DNA from: JBJFCE01 sp964437825
GTDB taxonomy: Bacteria; Bacillota; Clostridia; Lachnospirales; Lachnospiraceae
Length of the DNA: 18,304 nucleotides
Reading direction: 5' to 3'
Assembly: GCA_964437825.1 (NCBI GenBank)
Contig: CAYTIH010000049.1
Location: 1 to 18,304, forward strand
A program made the translations under genes and the position numbers. The first letter of the stretch is position 1. Each line of letters starts with the position of its first letter. This document shows, one piece after another, positions 1-7,270 of this stretch. The notes beneath the pieces are model-generated. The model was not told the origin of the DNA, did no database searches, and saw only the letters and a list, made by a program, of their open reading frames with translations.

Positions 1-1
1 A

Positions 2-640
2 GGAAATGATCTTCCTACTATCGTTTATAACGTAAACCACACAACTCTGACCAAGGAAGATACTATTATCTCTGCAGCTTCCTGTACTACAAACTGCTTA
101 GCTCCTATGGCTAAGGCATTAAATGACCTTGCTCCTATCGAGTCCGGTATTATGTGCACAATTCATGCTTACACAGGAGATCAGATGATTCTTGACGGAC
201 CTCAGAGAAAGGGCGACAAGAGAAGAAGCCGTGCAGGCGCTGTTAATATTGTTCCTAACAGCACAGGTGCTGCAAAGGCAATCGGTCTTGTAATTCCTGA
301 ATTAAACGGCAAGTTAATCGGCGCTGCTCAGCGTGTACCGACCCCTACAGGATCTACAACACTGTTATTCGCAGTTGTTAATAAGACTGTAACCAAGGAA
401 GAAGTTAACGCAGCTATGAAAGCTCAGGCTACCGAGTCCTTCGGTTATAACGAAGAAGAAATCGTTTCTTCCGATATCGTTGGTATGAGATTTGGTTCTC
501 TGTTTGATGCTACTCAGACCATGGTTAGCCCGCTTCCTGACGGAAAGACTCAGGTAGAAGTTGTTTCATGGTATGACAATGAGAACTCCTACACAAGCCA
601 GATGGTTCGTACCATCAAATACTTTGCTGAATTAGGCTGA
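2..640 (+). CDS. gap: Glyceraldehyde-3-phosphate dehydrogenase, C-terminal part (5' truncated by window edge)
   Basis: Phosphorylating GAPDH, which oxidises glyceraldehyde-3-phosphate to 1,3-bisphosphoglycerate with NAD+ in the cytoplasm. The open frame runs from base 2 without a start, so about the first third (the NAD-binding domain) lies outside the window; 212 codons remain of a family length near 335-340. The catalytic motif ASCTTNCLAP is present, with the nucleophilic Cys at bases 83-85. HAYTGDQ, the RRSRAGAVNIVPNSTGAAKA segment and the C-terminal WYDNENSY motif all fit the GapA class. An ATG at 107 is internal (it follows the catalytic Cys) and is not the start. Pgk and TpiA follow, the usual order in Firmicutes. 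A terminator-like hairpin separates gap from pgk. The identification is secure; only the 5' end is missing. Confidence 0.97.
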   Translation, partial: GNDLPTIVYNVNHTTLTKEDTIISAASCTTNCLAPMAKALNDLAPIESGIMCTIHAYTGDQMILDGPQRKGDKRRSRAGAVNIVPNSTGAAKAIGLVIPELNGKLIGAAQRVPTPTGSTTLLFAVVNKTVTKEEVNAAMKAQATESFGYNEEEIVSSDIVGMRFGSLFDATQTMVSPLPDGKTQVEVVSWYDNENSYTSQMVRTIKYFAELG

Positions 641-668
641 TTCACAGGATCTGAATAAAGTAGACCTA

Positions 669-706
669 CAAAGGTCCGGTCTTCATGGACCGGACCTTTA
701 TTTTAT
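669..706 (+). terminator. Intrinsic terminator or attenuator hairpin between gap and pgk
   Basis: The arms 670-680 and 689-699 (AAAGGTCCGGT / ACCGGACCTTT) are perfectly complementary over 11 bp, and C681-G688 extends this to 12. The loop is short and the 3' side runs into ATTTTATT. The U-tract is interrupted, so read-through into pgk is plausible; the hairpin may also stabilise the gap mRNA 3' end. Confidence 0.75.
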
Positions 707-796
707 TGTATGCAGAAAACTCTGCAGATCAATGAATAATCAATGGAAAACAGGCCGGTGCAATGCCGGTTAATAAATTATATGGAGGAATTTATA

Positions 797-2020
797 ATGG
801 GATTAAATAAGAAATCCGTAGATGACATCAATGTGGCAGGAAAGCGCGTTCTTGTAAGATGCGATTTCAACGTACCTCTTAAAAACGGAGAGATTACTGA
901 TGAGACACGTATTGTTGCAGCGCTTCCTACTATTCAGAAGCTGATTAACGATGGCGGCAAGGTTATTCTCTGCTCCCATCTTGGCAAGGTAAAGAACGGA
1001 CCTAATGAGGGCGAGTCTTTGGCGCCTGTTGCAAAGAGACTGTCCGAGAAGCTCGGCAAGGAAGTGAACTTTGTTGCAGATTATAACGTTACAGGTGCAG
1101 ATGCAACCGCAGCGGTAGCAGCAATGAAGGAAGGAGATGTAGTTCTTCTCCAGAATACCCGTTTCCGTGGCTCAGAAGAAACCAAGAACGGCGAAGCATT
1201 CAGCAAGGAACTGGCTGATCTGTGTGATGTATATGTATGTGATGCATTCGGATCTTCTCATAGAGCACATGCATCCGTAGCAGGTGTTACAGATGTTGTT
1301 CGTGCAAAGGGCGGCGAGTGCGCAGTTGGTTATTTAATGCAGAAGGAAATTGATTTCCTTGGAAATGCGGTTGAGAATCCGGTCAGACCTTTTGTTGCAA
1401 TTCTTGGCGGTGCAAAAGTTGCCGACAAATTAAATGTTATCAACAATCTGCTTGAAAAATGTGATACCCTGATTATCGGCGGCGGCATGGCATTTACCTT
1501 CTTAAAAGCAAAGGGATATGAAATCGGTAATTCCTTAGTGGATGATGAGAAGCTTGATTATTGTAAGGAAATGATGGCAAAGGCAGAGAAGCTTGGCAAG
1601 ACATTACTGCTTCCTATCGATACCACAATTGCAAAAAGCTTCCCTGATCCGATTGACGGACCGATCGAAGTATCTTTTGTAGATGCAGATAAGATTCCGG
1701 CAGATGTGGAGGGACTTGATATCGGACCTAAGACTCAGGAGCTGTTCGCAGAGGCTGTTAAGTCCGCAAAGACCGTTGTTTGGAACGGACCCATGGGCGT
1801 ATTTGAGAACCCGACTCTTGCAAAGGGTACCATTGCAGTAGCAAAATCTCTGGCTGAAACAGATGCAACTACCATCATCGGAGGCGGAGATTCCGCAGCA
1901 GCTGTAAATCAGTTAGGCTTTGCCGATAAGATGAGCCACATTTCTACCGGCGGCGGTGCTTCTCTGGAATTTCTGGAAGGCAAAGAGCTTCCCGGCGTTG
2001 TTGCAGCTGACGACAAATAA
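797..2020 (+). CDS. pgk: Phosphoglycerate kinase
   Basis: Transfers the acyl phosphate of 1,3-bisphosphoglycerate to ADP, giving ATP and 3-phosphoglycerate. The chosen start gives 407 aa, close to the usual bacterial length of 390-400. Visible motifs are RCDFNVPL near the N-terminus, ILCSHLGK (substrate-binding region), GGAKVADKL, WNGPMGVFE and the C-terminal nucleotide-binding GGGDSAAA. The start at 797 is preferred over an in-frame ATG at 743 because GGAGG at 784-788 sits 8 nt upstream, and MGLNKKSVDDINVAGKRVLV matches the normal N-terminus. The 18 extra codons from 743 would include the ribosome binding site itself. It follows gap after a hairpin and precedes tpiA by 80 nt with no terminator, so pgk and tpiA are probably cotranscribed. 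Confidence 0.98.
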   Translation: MGLNKKSVDDINVAGKRVLVRCDFNVPLKNGEITDETRIVAALPTIQKLINDGGKVILCSHLGKVKNGPNEGESLAPVAKRLSEKLGKEVNFVADYNVTGADATAAVAAMKEGDVVLLQNTRFRGSEETKNGEAFSKELADLCDVYVCDAFGSSHRAHASVAGVTDVVRAKGGECAVGYLMQKEIDFLGNAVENPVRPFVAILGGAKVADKLNVINNLLEKCDTLIIGGGMAFTFLKAKGYEIGNSLVDDEKLDYCKEMMAKAEKLGKTLLLPIDTTIAKSFPDPIDGPIEVSFVDADKIPADVEGLDIGPKTQELFAEAVKSAKTVVWNGPMGVFENPTLAKGTIAVAKSLAETDATTIIGGGDSAAAVNQLGFADKMSHISTGGGASLEFLEGKELPGVVAADDK

Positions 2021-2100
2021 AACTTGCAAGACGCAAATATAAGAAAGAAATAGATAATTGAGAATGCCTAATAAGAAAAAGTTATAAGGAGAAAAGAAAA

Positions 2101-2850
2101 ATGGCAAGAAGAAAAATCGTAGCCGGAAACTGGAAAATGAACATGACTCCGAGTCAGGCTGTTGCATTATGTGCAGAATTAAAGGATTTGGTAAAATCCG
2201 ATGATGTTGATGTAGTATACTGTGTACCTGCAATTGATATCGTTCCTGTAGTAGAAGCGGTAAAAGGAACCAATGTTGAGGTTGGCGCTGAAAATATGTA
2301 CTTTGAGGAAAAGGGCGCTTACACCGGAGAAATTTCTGCTGCAATGCTTGTTGATGCAGGCGTTAAGTATGTTATCATCGGACATTCCGAGAGACGTGAT
2401 TATTTCAAGGAGTGCGACTGCTTATTAAACAAGAAAGTAAAGAAGGCTTTCGAAGCAGGCCTTACACCGATTCTTTGCTGCGGTGAAACTCTTGAGCAGC
2501 GAGAAATGGGCGTAACCATGGACTGGATTCGTCTGCAGATTAAATCAGACCTTGCGGACATTACTGCTGATCAGGTAAAGGGCATGGTTATTGCTTATGA
2601 GCCGATCTGGGCTATCGGAACAGGCAAGACGGCAACGACCGAACAGGCAGAGGAAGTATGTAAGGGAATTCGTGACTGTATCGCAGAAATGTATGACGCA
2701 GCTACAGCACAAGCTGTTCGTATCCAGTACGGCGGATCTGTAAATGCAGGCAACGCAGCAGAGTTATTTGCTCAGCCTGATATCGACGGAGGACTTGTAG
2801 GCGGCGCTTCTTTGAAGGCTGATTTCGGTAAGATTGTCAACTACAAATAA
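2101..2850 (+). CDS. tpiA: Triosephosphate isomerase
   Basis: Interconverts dihydroxyacetone phosphate and glyceraldehyde-3-phosphate. The 249-aa length is standard for the single-domain TIM barrel. The active site is complete: Lys12 in AGNWKMN, His95 in IGHSERR, Glu167 in YEPIWAIGTG (the flexible loop-6 region), and the phosphate-binding YGGSVN near the C-terminus. The start has AAGGAG at 2086-2091, 9 nt upstream. The 80-nt gap from pgk has no hairpin with a U-tract, which supports a pgk-tpiA transcript. The supply or removal of DHAP links this gene to the glycerol-1-phosphate dehydrogenase-like gene encoded about 5 kb downstream. Confidence 0.98.
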   Translation: MARRKIVAGNWKMNMTPSQAVALCAELKDLVKSDDVDVVYCVPAIDIVPVVEAVKGTNVEVGAENMYFEEKGAYTGEISAAMLVDAGVKYVIIGHSERRDYFKECDCLLNKKVKKAFEAGLTPILCCGETLEQREMGVTMDWIRLQIKSDLADITADQVKGMVIAYEPIWAIGTGKTATTEQAEEVCKGIRDCIAEMYDAATAQAVRIQYGGSVNAGNAAELFAQPDIDGGLVGGASLKADFGKIVNYK

Positions 2851-2888
2851 TAAATTAGAATTGTCAGTTTTAAACAAATAAAACAAAA

Positions 2889-2955
2889 TAAAACATTATA
2901 AATGACTATTTGATTTGGCTTTTTTTCCGGTTGAATAGTCTTTTATAATGTTTTA
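2889..2955. terminator. Long AT-rich inverted repeat after tpiA, possible bidirectional terminator
   Basis: The arms 2889-2910 and 2934-2955 pair over 22 positions with one mismatch. The 23-nt loop contains a run of seven or more T. It lies about 40 nt after the tpiA stop and before an unrelated gene, so transcript termination or 3'-end protection is the likely role. The stem is almost entirely A/T apart from a few C/G pairs, which is unusual for an intrinsic terminator. Confidence 0.55.
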
Positions 2956-3020
2956 CAATATTTCCATTATTACTTTTTCGTAACTTTACTTCAACATTTT
3001 CTCCATTATCATTTTTTTTA

Positions 3021-3049
3021 TGTTCATACGGGTATTTTTATTGTAAAAT
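3021..3049 (+). promoter_or_regulatory. Candidate promoter for the SH3/transglutaminase-like gene
   Basis: A TAAAAT -10 box at 3044-3049 lies 17 nt after a weak -35-like TGTTCA (3021-3026). It sits in very AT-rich DNA about 65 nt before the start codon and after the tpiA hairpin. The -35 match is poor. Confidence 0.35.
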
Positions 3050-3115
3050 AAGTATTAGCGGAATGAATAAATATTAATGGAAAAGGTTGTGAGCACAAAA
3101 GAAAAGAGGTATGGG

Positions 3116-4210
3116 ATGAAGGCAGAGAAAATGAAAAAAAGCAAACGAAAAATCAGTAAATGCATACTTACCGTATTATTGGCGGCCGTCCTGTCTTTCG
3201 GGTCGGGGATGCAGGCGCAGGCTATAGAATTTACAACAACGGATGCCCCGGCAATTTTGGAGACAACGGGACAGATGGGGATTTATGCAGAGCCTGATCC
3301 GTCACAAAGCCCGGTTGCAATCGTGGATGCGGGAGTTCCGGTTCTGGTTACGGGAGTTACCTCCAATGGCTGGTTTCGTGTGGATGTCGGCGGCGTCTTT
3401 TATATGCAGGGAATTGCACTGGCCCAGCCGGGTACGATACAGGCCGAATTATCCGCTCAGCCGGAGCAGCAGGAGGCGCAGCCAGAACCGATCTCGTATA
3501 TACCGCCTCAGAGGATGGAACGGATGAATATTACGCTTCAAAGCCGGGAGGAGATTTCTGACCTGATAAAGCAGGCTGCCGGAGCGCATGTCAGTCAGAT
3601 CAGTGTAACCAGTAAGATCAGTGCATATAATGCATTGTGGAGTGCCGCCTGCGGAATTATTGATCAGAGAATTTGTACTTATGAGGAAGCTACGATCAAT
3701 GGGTGCAGCATACACAGTTATGGAAACAGAAACTATGAATTAGAATTCAGTCATTTAAGTACGATTGAGGAAGAACAGGCTGTGGACAAAATGGTGGCGC
3801 AGATTGCAGTACAGTTCAATACAGGCTCCACCTATGATAAGATTCTGGCAGTACACGATTACATCTGCGAACATGTGGAATATTCCTATGAAACGAGGGA
3901 TAAAGTTCCGGGATATGATTATCGGTCCGCGTACGATGCGTTAACCAGCGGGCAGACGGTTTGCACCGGTTATGCGTTATTGTTTCAGAAATTTATGGAT
4001 ATGATGGGAATTCCGTGCTTTGTGGCGTACGGAAATAATCATGCATGGAACATCGTCAATATAGACGGAAACTGGTATCATATTGATTGTACCAATGATG
4101 ATGGAGCAAACGGCATTACAAGATATTTGTTTTTGGTTGGTTCCCAGACTGCCGGTTATACAACGTGGGGCGGTTTGAAAATCTCAGATAGCGATTATCA
4201 GCCAAACTAG
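3116..4210 (+). CDS. Exported SH3-domain / transglutaminase-like (papain-fold) protein
   Basis: The first 36 residues form a signal peptide: a Lys-rich n-region, a hydrophobic stretch (CILTVLLAAVLSFGSG) and an AQA cleavage site. Residues about 50-105 resemble a bacterial SH3 domain (IYAEPDPSQS, NGWFRVDVGGVFYM). A Pro/Gln-rich linker follows. Residues about 235-335 are a transglutaminase-core domain with a complete Cys-His-Asp triad: Cys283 in TVCTGYA, His309 in NNHAWN and Asp324 in HIDCTND. Such domains usually act as proteases or amidases, or crosslink on the cell surface; the substrate cannot be read from sequence. The start at 3116 (364 aa) is preferred over an in-frame ATG at 3077 because AAGAGG lies just upstream, whereas 3077 lacks a Shine-Dalgarno site. 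It stands alone between tpiA and a BlaI-type regulator, with no clear terminator after it. Confidence 0.85.
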   Translation: MKAEKMKKSKRKISKCILTVLLAAVLSFGSGMQAQAIEFTTTDAPAILETTGQMGIYAEPDPSQSPVAIVDAGVPVLVTGVTSNGWFRVDVGGVFYMQGIALAQPGTIQAELSAQPEQQEAQPEPISYIPPQRMERMNITLQSREEISDLIKQAAGAHVSQISVTSKISAYNALWSAACGIIDQRICTYEEATINGCSIHSYGNRNYELEFSHLSTIEEEQAVDKMVAQIAVQFNTGSTYDKILAVHDYICEHVEYSYETRDKVPGYDYRSAYDALTSGQTVCTGYALLFQKFMDMMGIPCFVAYGNNHAWNIVNIDGNWYHIDCTNDDGANGITRYLFLVGSQTAGYTTWGGLKISDSDYQPN

Positions 4211-4370
4211 AAAAATACAACTGCTACCTATACTATCGCATCTAATACATAAAATATTAAATTTATAATGTAGTACAAAACAACTGATTGATTTTTAATA
4301 ATTTGTTTTGAAATTTTATAAAATATTAATAAAAATGCGGTTGATTTCGGCAAAAAATATGAAAAACGAT

Positions 4371-4400
4371 CTACAAATGTAGCCAAAAAGATGCTAAAAT
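4371..4400 (+). promoter_or_regulatory. BlaI/MecI-type operator overlapping a candidate extended -10 promoter
   Basis: CTACAAATGTAG at 4371-4382 has perfect 5-bp arms around a central AA, and matches the TACA-nn-TGTA palindrome known for BlaI/MecI repressors. It lies where a -35 box would be for TGCTAAAAT (4392-4400), an extended -10 element. A repressor bound here would block that promoter. Assignment to the downstream BlaI-type protein is inference from family knowledge and position. Confidence 0.6.
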
Positions 4401-4461
4401 AATAAAGCAAAGCAATTAATACTGTAGTCAACAGATAACGTATTATTTGAATAGGCACGCG

Positions 4462-4489
4462 TATAATACAAATTCATGCACATTTGTAG
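4462..4489 (+). promoter_or_regulatory. TATAAT -10 box followed by a second BlaI/MecI-like operator
   Basis: TATAAT at 4462-4467 is a consensus -10, but no good -35 lies 16-18 nt upstream. GCACATTTGTAG at 4478-4489 reads, on the other strand, as CTACAAATGTGC, a 10-of-12 copy of the operator at 4371. It ends just before the ribosome binding site, so it would cover the transcription start. Two similar sites about 107 nt apart suggest autoregulation. Confidence 0.55.
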
Positions 4490-4506
4490 AAAGGGTGGTA
4501 TTTTTA

Positions 4507-4821
4507 ATGAAGAGATTAACAGAGTGTGAAGAAATGGTAATGAGTGTGATTTGGGATTCCGGCAGTGAACTGAACCTTCCGCAAATTGTAGAACGGGTTA
4601 ATAAACGATATGACAAGAGCTGGGCGATGCAGACCGTATCCACATTTCTGACGAGACTCAGAAAAAAGGATGTAATCAGAGCGGATCGGGAGGGAAGAAC
4701 ATTTTACTATGCAGTTTTGCTCAGCAAACAGGAATACACTACAATGGTAGCAAAGAATATGCTGAATTTCTGGTTTGACGGAGATGTTGACAAGCTGGCG
4801 GCTGCGCTGCGAAAAGGTTAA
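4507..4821 (+). CDS. BlaI/MecI/CopY-family transcriptional repressor
   Basis: A small winged-helix DNA-binding protein, 104 aa from this start, a little shorter than typical BlaI proteins (about 120-130 aa). The opening LTECEEMVMSVIWDSGSELN, the helix-turn-helix segment around SWAMQTVSTFLTRLRKKDVI and the wing DREGRTFYYAVLL are characteristic. The C-terminal dimerisation part (MLNFWFDGDVDKLAAALRK) is short but present. The start at 4507 is chosen because AAAGGGTGG (4490-4498) precedes it; an in-frame ATG at 4447 would place the -10 box and operator inside the gene. In classical systems the repressor is cleaved by a BlaR1/MecR1 membrane protease; none is encoded here, so the inducing partner is absent or elsewhere. 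The likely targets are its own promoter and possibly the lipoprotein gene that follows. Confidence 0.88.
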   Translation: MKRLTECEEMVMSVIWDSGSELNLPQIVERVNKRYDKSWAMQTVSTFLTRLRKKDVIRADREGRTFYYAVLLSKQEYTTMVAKNMLNFWFDGDVDKLAAALRKG

Positions 4822-4861
4822 AAGAGACACCGCTAAGAGAAGGATTACAAATAAAATGGAA

Positions 4862-4916
4862 TTGACAGATGAATGAAAATAGAATAATGTATATTCTGTC
4901 GTTATGTAAGACATAA
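4862..4916 (+). promoter_or_regulatory. Promoter region of the lipoprotein gene with two inverted repeats
   Basis: A perfect TTGACA -35 is at 4862-4867, but the -10 is uncertain: TAATGT at 4885-4890 has 17-nt spacing and is a weak match. Two inverted repeats follow: AGAATA-atgta-TATTCT (4881-4897) and TTATGT-aag-ACATAA (4902-4916). Either could be an operator; neither is a clean TACA-nn-TGTA site. Confidence 0.45.
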
Positions 4917-4936
4917 TCACAGGGAGGAGAATCAAG

Positions 4937-5443
4937 ATGAAAAAGAAAATTATGTCACTTATGCTGCTTTGTATGATGGCAGCAGCGCTTACAGCATGTG
5001 GAGGAAATAAGAAGGGGGGGGATCCAACCCTTGTTTATGAACTTCCGGATGGATTTACAGAACAGGAAGAAGGAATGTATTATGCGCCGGATTATCCGTC
5101 TGATACATCCAATATCTATATCCAGTCTTCTGAGAATGATCCTGTTGGTGTCAACTATACCGAGGATCAGTTTATTGATTTGGTAACTGAGACTTATGCA
5201 TCTCAGGGATTTGAAATCAGTGATATGAACATGAACGAATTCACTACCGGTAAGCTTGATGATTATGAAACGCTGTTAATTGACTGCAGCTATACCTTAG
5301 GCGGTATTGAAATTGCTCAGATTGAGTTCATCGTACAGATTGACAAGACAACTTATGTTTTCACCTATACTCAGGCTCCTGGTTCTGATTGGAATGAAGC
5401 GTTCCACGAGAGTGTTAAGAGCATGGCAATCGAATATAAATAA
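4937..5443 (+). CDS. Small secreted lipoprotein, function unknown
   Basis: A 168-aa protein with a type II signal peptide: MKKK, a hydrophobic core (IMSLMLLCMMAAAL) and the lipobox LTAC with Cys21 as the lipidated residue. It should therefore sit on the outer face of the membrane. The mature part is acidic, Tyr-rich and probably alpha/beta; the C-terminal TYVFTYTQAPGSDWNEAF followed by SVKSM is reminiscent of PsbP/DUF1795-like folds, but this is only a resemblance. The ribosome binding site GGGAGGAG lies just upstream. Bases 5014-5021 are a run of eight G directly after the lipobox coding region, a possible slippage site. It lies 115 nt after the BlaI-type gene with its own promoter-like TTGACA, and a strong terminator follows. 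No function is assigned. Confidence 0.85.
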   Translation: MKKKIMSLMLLCMMAAALTACGGNKKGGDPTLVYELPDGFTEQEEGMYYAPDYPSDTSNIYIQSSENDPVGVNYTEDQFIDLVTETYASQGFEISDMNMNEFTTGKLDDYETLLIDCSYTLGGIEIAQIEFIVQIDKTTYVFTYTQAPGSDWNEAFHESVKSMAIEYK

Positions 5444-5465
5444 GAGAGATTGTGAATAACGACAG

Positions 5466-5511
5466 GCATTTTCTGAGAAACTGAAAAAGTTTCTCAGAAA
5501 ATGCTTTTTTT
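5466..5511 (+). terminator. Strong intrinsic terminator after the lipoprotein gene
   Basis: The arms 5466-5481 and 5489-5504 (GCATTTTCTGAGAAAC / GTTTCTCAGAAAATGC) are perfectly complementary over 16 bp with a 7-nt loop, followed by seven T (5505-5511). Confidence 0.93.
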
Positions 5512-5522
5512 ATATCATAGGA

Positions 5523-5535
5523 AATCCCGGGGATT
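5523..5535. repeat. Short perfect palindrome upstream of the gpmI promoter
   Basis: AATCCC-G-GGGATT has 6-bp arms and a 1-nt centre, about 32 nt before the -35 box. It could be an activator or repressor site; chance is not excluded. Confidence 0.35.
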
Positions 5536-5566
5536 GATAATCGGGTAACCGCAATACGCTTTTGGG

Positions 5567-5595
5567 TTGCGAAAAAGCCGAAAAACGTGTATAAT
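5567..5595 (+). promoter_or_regulatory. Promoter of gpmI
   Basis: TTGCGA (5567-5572) and TATAAT (5590-5595) are separated by 17 nt. The predicted start near 5602 leaves a 5' UTR of about 65 nt before the gpmI ATG. The upstream terminator makes an independent promoter necessary. Confidence 0.8.
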
Positions 5596-5668
5596 CCTAT
5601 AGCGGCAGCAGTAAACTGAAAACAGGTGCTGCCGGATCGTACCAGAATATAGAAAAGGAGAACATACT

Positions 5669-7213
5669 ATGAGTAAGAAACCGGTTGTATTAATGATACT
5701 TGACGGATATGGATTAAATGAGAGAAAAGACGGAAACGCCGTTGCAATTGCAAAGACTCCCGTCATGGATAAATTAATGGCACAGTATCCCTTTGTACGC
5801 GGAAATGCCAGCGGAATGGCAGTAGGCCTTCCTGAGGGACAGATGGGTAACTCCGAGGTGGGACATTTGAATATGGGCGCGGGCCGCATTGTATATCAGG
5901 AGCTCACCAGGATTACCAAAGAAATTCAGGACGGTACTTTCTTTGAAAATCCGGCACTGATGGATGCCGTAAATAATTGTAAAAAAAATGATTCCGCACT
6001 GCATATGTTCGGTTTGTTATCCGACGGCGGTGTGCACAGTCATATTACACATTTATACGGACTTTTGGAGCTTGCAAAGAGAAACGGTCTTTCCAAGGTA
6101 TATGTGCATACATTTCTGGACGGACGTGATACACCGCCTGCAAGCGGCAAGGGCTATGTAGAAGAATTGGAAGCAAAGATGGCTGAACTCGGCGTCGGCG
6201 CAGTGGCATCCGTTTCCGGACGTTACTATGCTATGGATCGTGATAATAATTATGATCGTGTACAGCTTGCATATAATGCTCTGACTAAGGGAGAGGGACA
6301 GACTGCTGACAGCGCTCCTGCTGCGGTTCAGAACTCCTATGACAAAGAAGAGACGGACGAATTTGTAAAACCGACCGTTGTATTAAAGGACGGGAAGCCG
6401 GTTGCAACGATTCAGGATCATGATTCTGTTGTTTTCTTTAACTTCAGACCGGATCGTGCAAGAGAAATCACCAGAAGCTTTTGTGATGATGATTTCAAGG
6501 GCTTTGAGAGGGGCAGGAGACTTGATGTAACATACGTTTGCTTCTCCGATTACGATCCGACAATCCCTAATAAAGAGGTTGCATTCCACAAGATTTCCGT
6601 AACCAACACCTTTGGCGAATGGCTTGCGGCAAATGGTATGAAACAGGCAAGAATTGCAGAAACAGAGAAATATGCACATGTTACATTCTTCTTTAACGGC
6701 GGTGTGGAACAGCCAAACGAGGGCGAGGACAGAATTTTAGTCAATTCCCCTAAGGATGTTGCAACCTATGATTTAAAGCCTCAGATGAGCGCTTATGAGG
6801 TTTGCGATAAATTGGTGGGCGCTATCAAATCAGGAAACTATGATGTAATTATCATTAATTTTGCAAATCCCGATATGGTCGGACATACCGGTGTGATTGA
6901 CGCTGCTGTTAAGGCCGTAGAAGCTGTGGACGAATGTGTCGGAAAGGCAGTGGAAGCGATTCTGGAGACGGATGGCGTAATGTTCATCTGTGCGGATCAT
7001 GGAAACGCAGAGCAGCTCGTGGATTATGAGACGGGCGCACCGTTTACCGCACATACAACGAATCAGGTACCGTTTATTTTAGTAAATTATGATACGGCAT
7101 ATACCTTACGTGACGGCGGATGCCTTGCAGATATCGTACCTACCCTGATTGAGGTTATGGGTAAAGAGCAGCCGGCCGAGATGACAGGAAAATCTCTGTT
7201 GATCAAAAAATAA
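5669..7213 (+). CDS. gpmI: 2,3-bisphosphoglycerate-independent phosphoglycerate mutase
   Basis: Interconverts 3- and 2-phosphoglycerate by a manganese-dependent phosphoserine mechanism (alkaline phosphatase superfamily). The 514 aa match the family length of about 510. Asp12 in LMILDGYG and Ser62 in GNSEVGHLNMGAG are the metal ligand and nucleophile. HTFLDGRDTPP, GRYYAMDRDNNYDR, RPDRAREITR, NPDMVGHTG and CADHGNAEQ supply the remaining metal and substrate residues. AAAGGAG at 5654-5660 lies 8 nt before the ATG. It has its own promoter, and the next two genes follow closely without a terminator. In related genomes gpmI usually lies directly after tpiA; here a 2.8-kb segment separates them. Confidence 0.98.
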   Translation: MSKKPVVLMILDGYGLNERKDGNAVAIAKTPVMDKLMAQYPFVRGNASGMAVGLPEGQMGNSEVGHLNMGAGRIVYQELTRITKEIQDGTFFENPALMDAVNNCKKNDSALHMFGLLSDGGVHSHITHLYGLLELAKRNGLSKVYVHTFLDGRDTPPASGKGYVEELEAKMAELGVGAVASVSGRYYAMDRDNNYDRVQLAYNALTKGEGQTADSAPAAVQNSYDKEETDEFVKPTVVLKDGKPVATIQDHDSVVFFNFRPDRAREITRSFCDDDFKGFERGRRLDVTYVCFSDYDPTIPNKEVAFHKISVTNTFGEWLAANGMKQARIAETEKYAHVTFFFNGGVEQPNEGEDRILVNSPKDVATYDLKPQMSAYEVCDKLVGAIKSGNYDVIIINFANPDMVGHTGVIDAAVKAVEAVDECVGKAVEAILETDGVMFICADHGNAEQLVDYETGAPFTAHTTNQVPFILVNYDTAYTLRDGGCLADIVPTLIEVMGKEQPAEMTGKSLLIKK

Positions 7214-7270
7214 AACTGCGAAACCGCTGCCATATACGGAATGATATGGCTTATGATATTGGAGCATTCC

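Larger units (their letters stand above)
4211..4506. other. AT-rich intergenic control region before the BlaI-type gene
   Basis: About 296 nt without a supportable gene. The first 150 nt are AT-rich with no U-tracted hairpin and no recognisable RNA. The last 140 nt hold the promoter and operator elements listed separately. A weak CTGT...ACAG inverted repeat at about 4422-4434 (ACTGTAGTCAACAG) contains one more TGTA half-site. Short minus-strand frames here have no ribosome binding site or family resemblance. Confidence 0.5.

Noticed and set aside
743..796. Longer pgk N-terminus from an upstream in-frame ATG
   Set aside because: It would include the ribosome binding site GGAGG at 784-788, and the added residues are not part of the family N-terminus.
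1913..2344. Minus-strand frame of 143 codons over the pgk-tpiA junction
   Set aside because: Antisense to two secure genes, low-complexity composition, no recognisable domain.
4447..4506. Longer N-terminus for the BlaI-type repressor
   Set aside because: It would place the TATAAT box and an operator inside the coding region; BlaI homology begins at the ATG at 4507.
4516..4935. Minus-strand frame of 139 codons opposite the BlaI-type gene, considered as a missing membrane partner
   Set aside because: Hydrophobic only as an antisense artefact, no M56 protease motif (HExxH) and no Shine-Dalgarno site.
7229..7250. GCCATAT/ATATGGC hairpin after gpmI as a terminator
   Set aside because: Only 7 bp, no T-tract, and the next gene follows at once; at most a minor mRNA structure.
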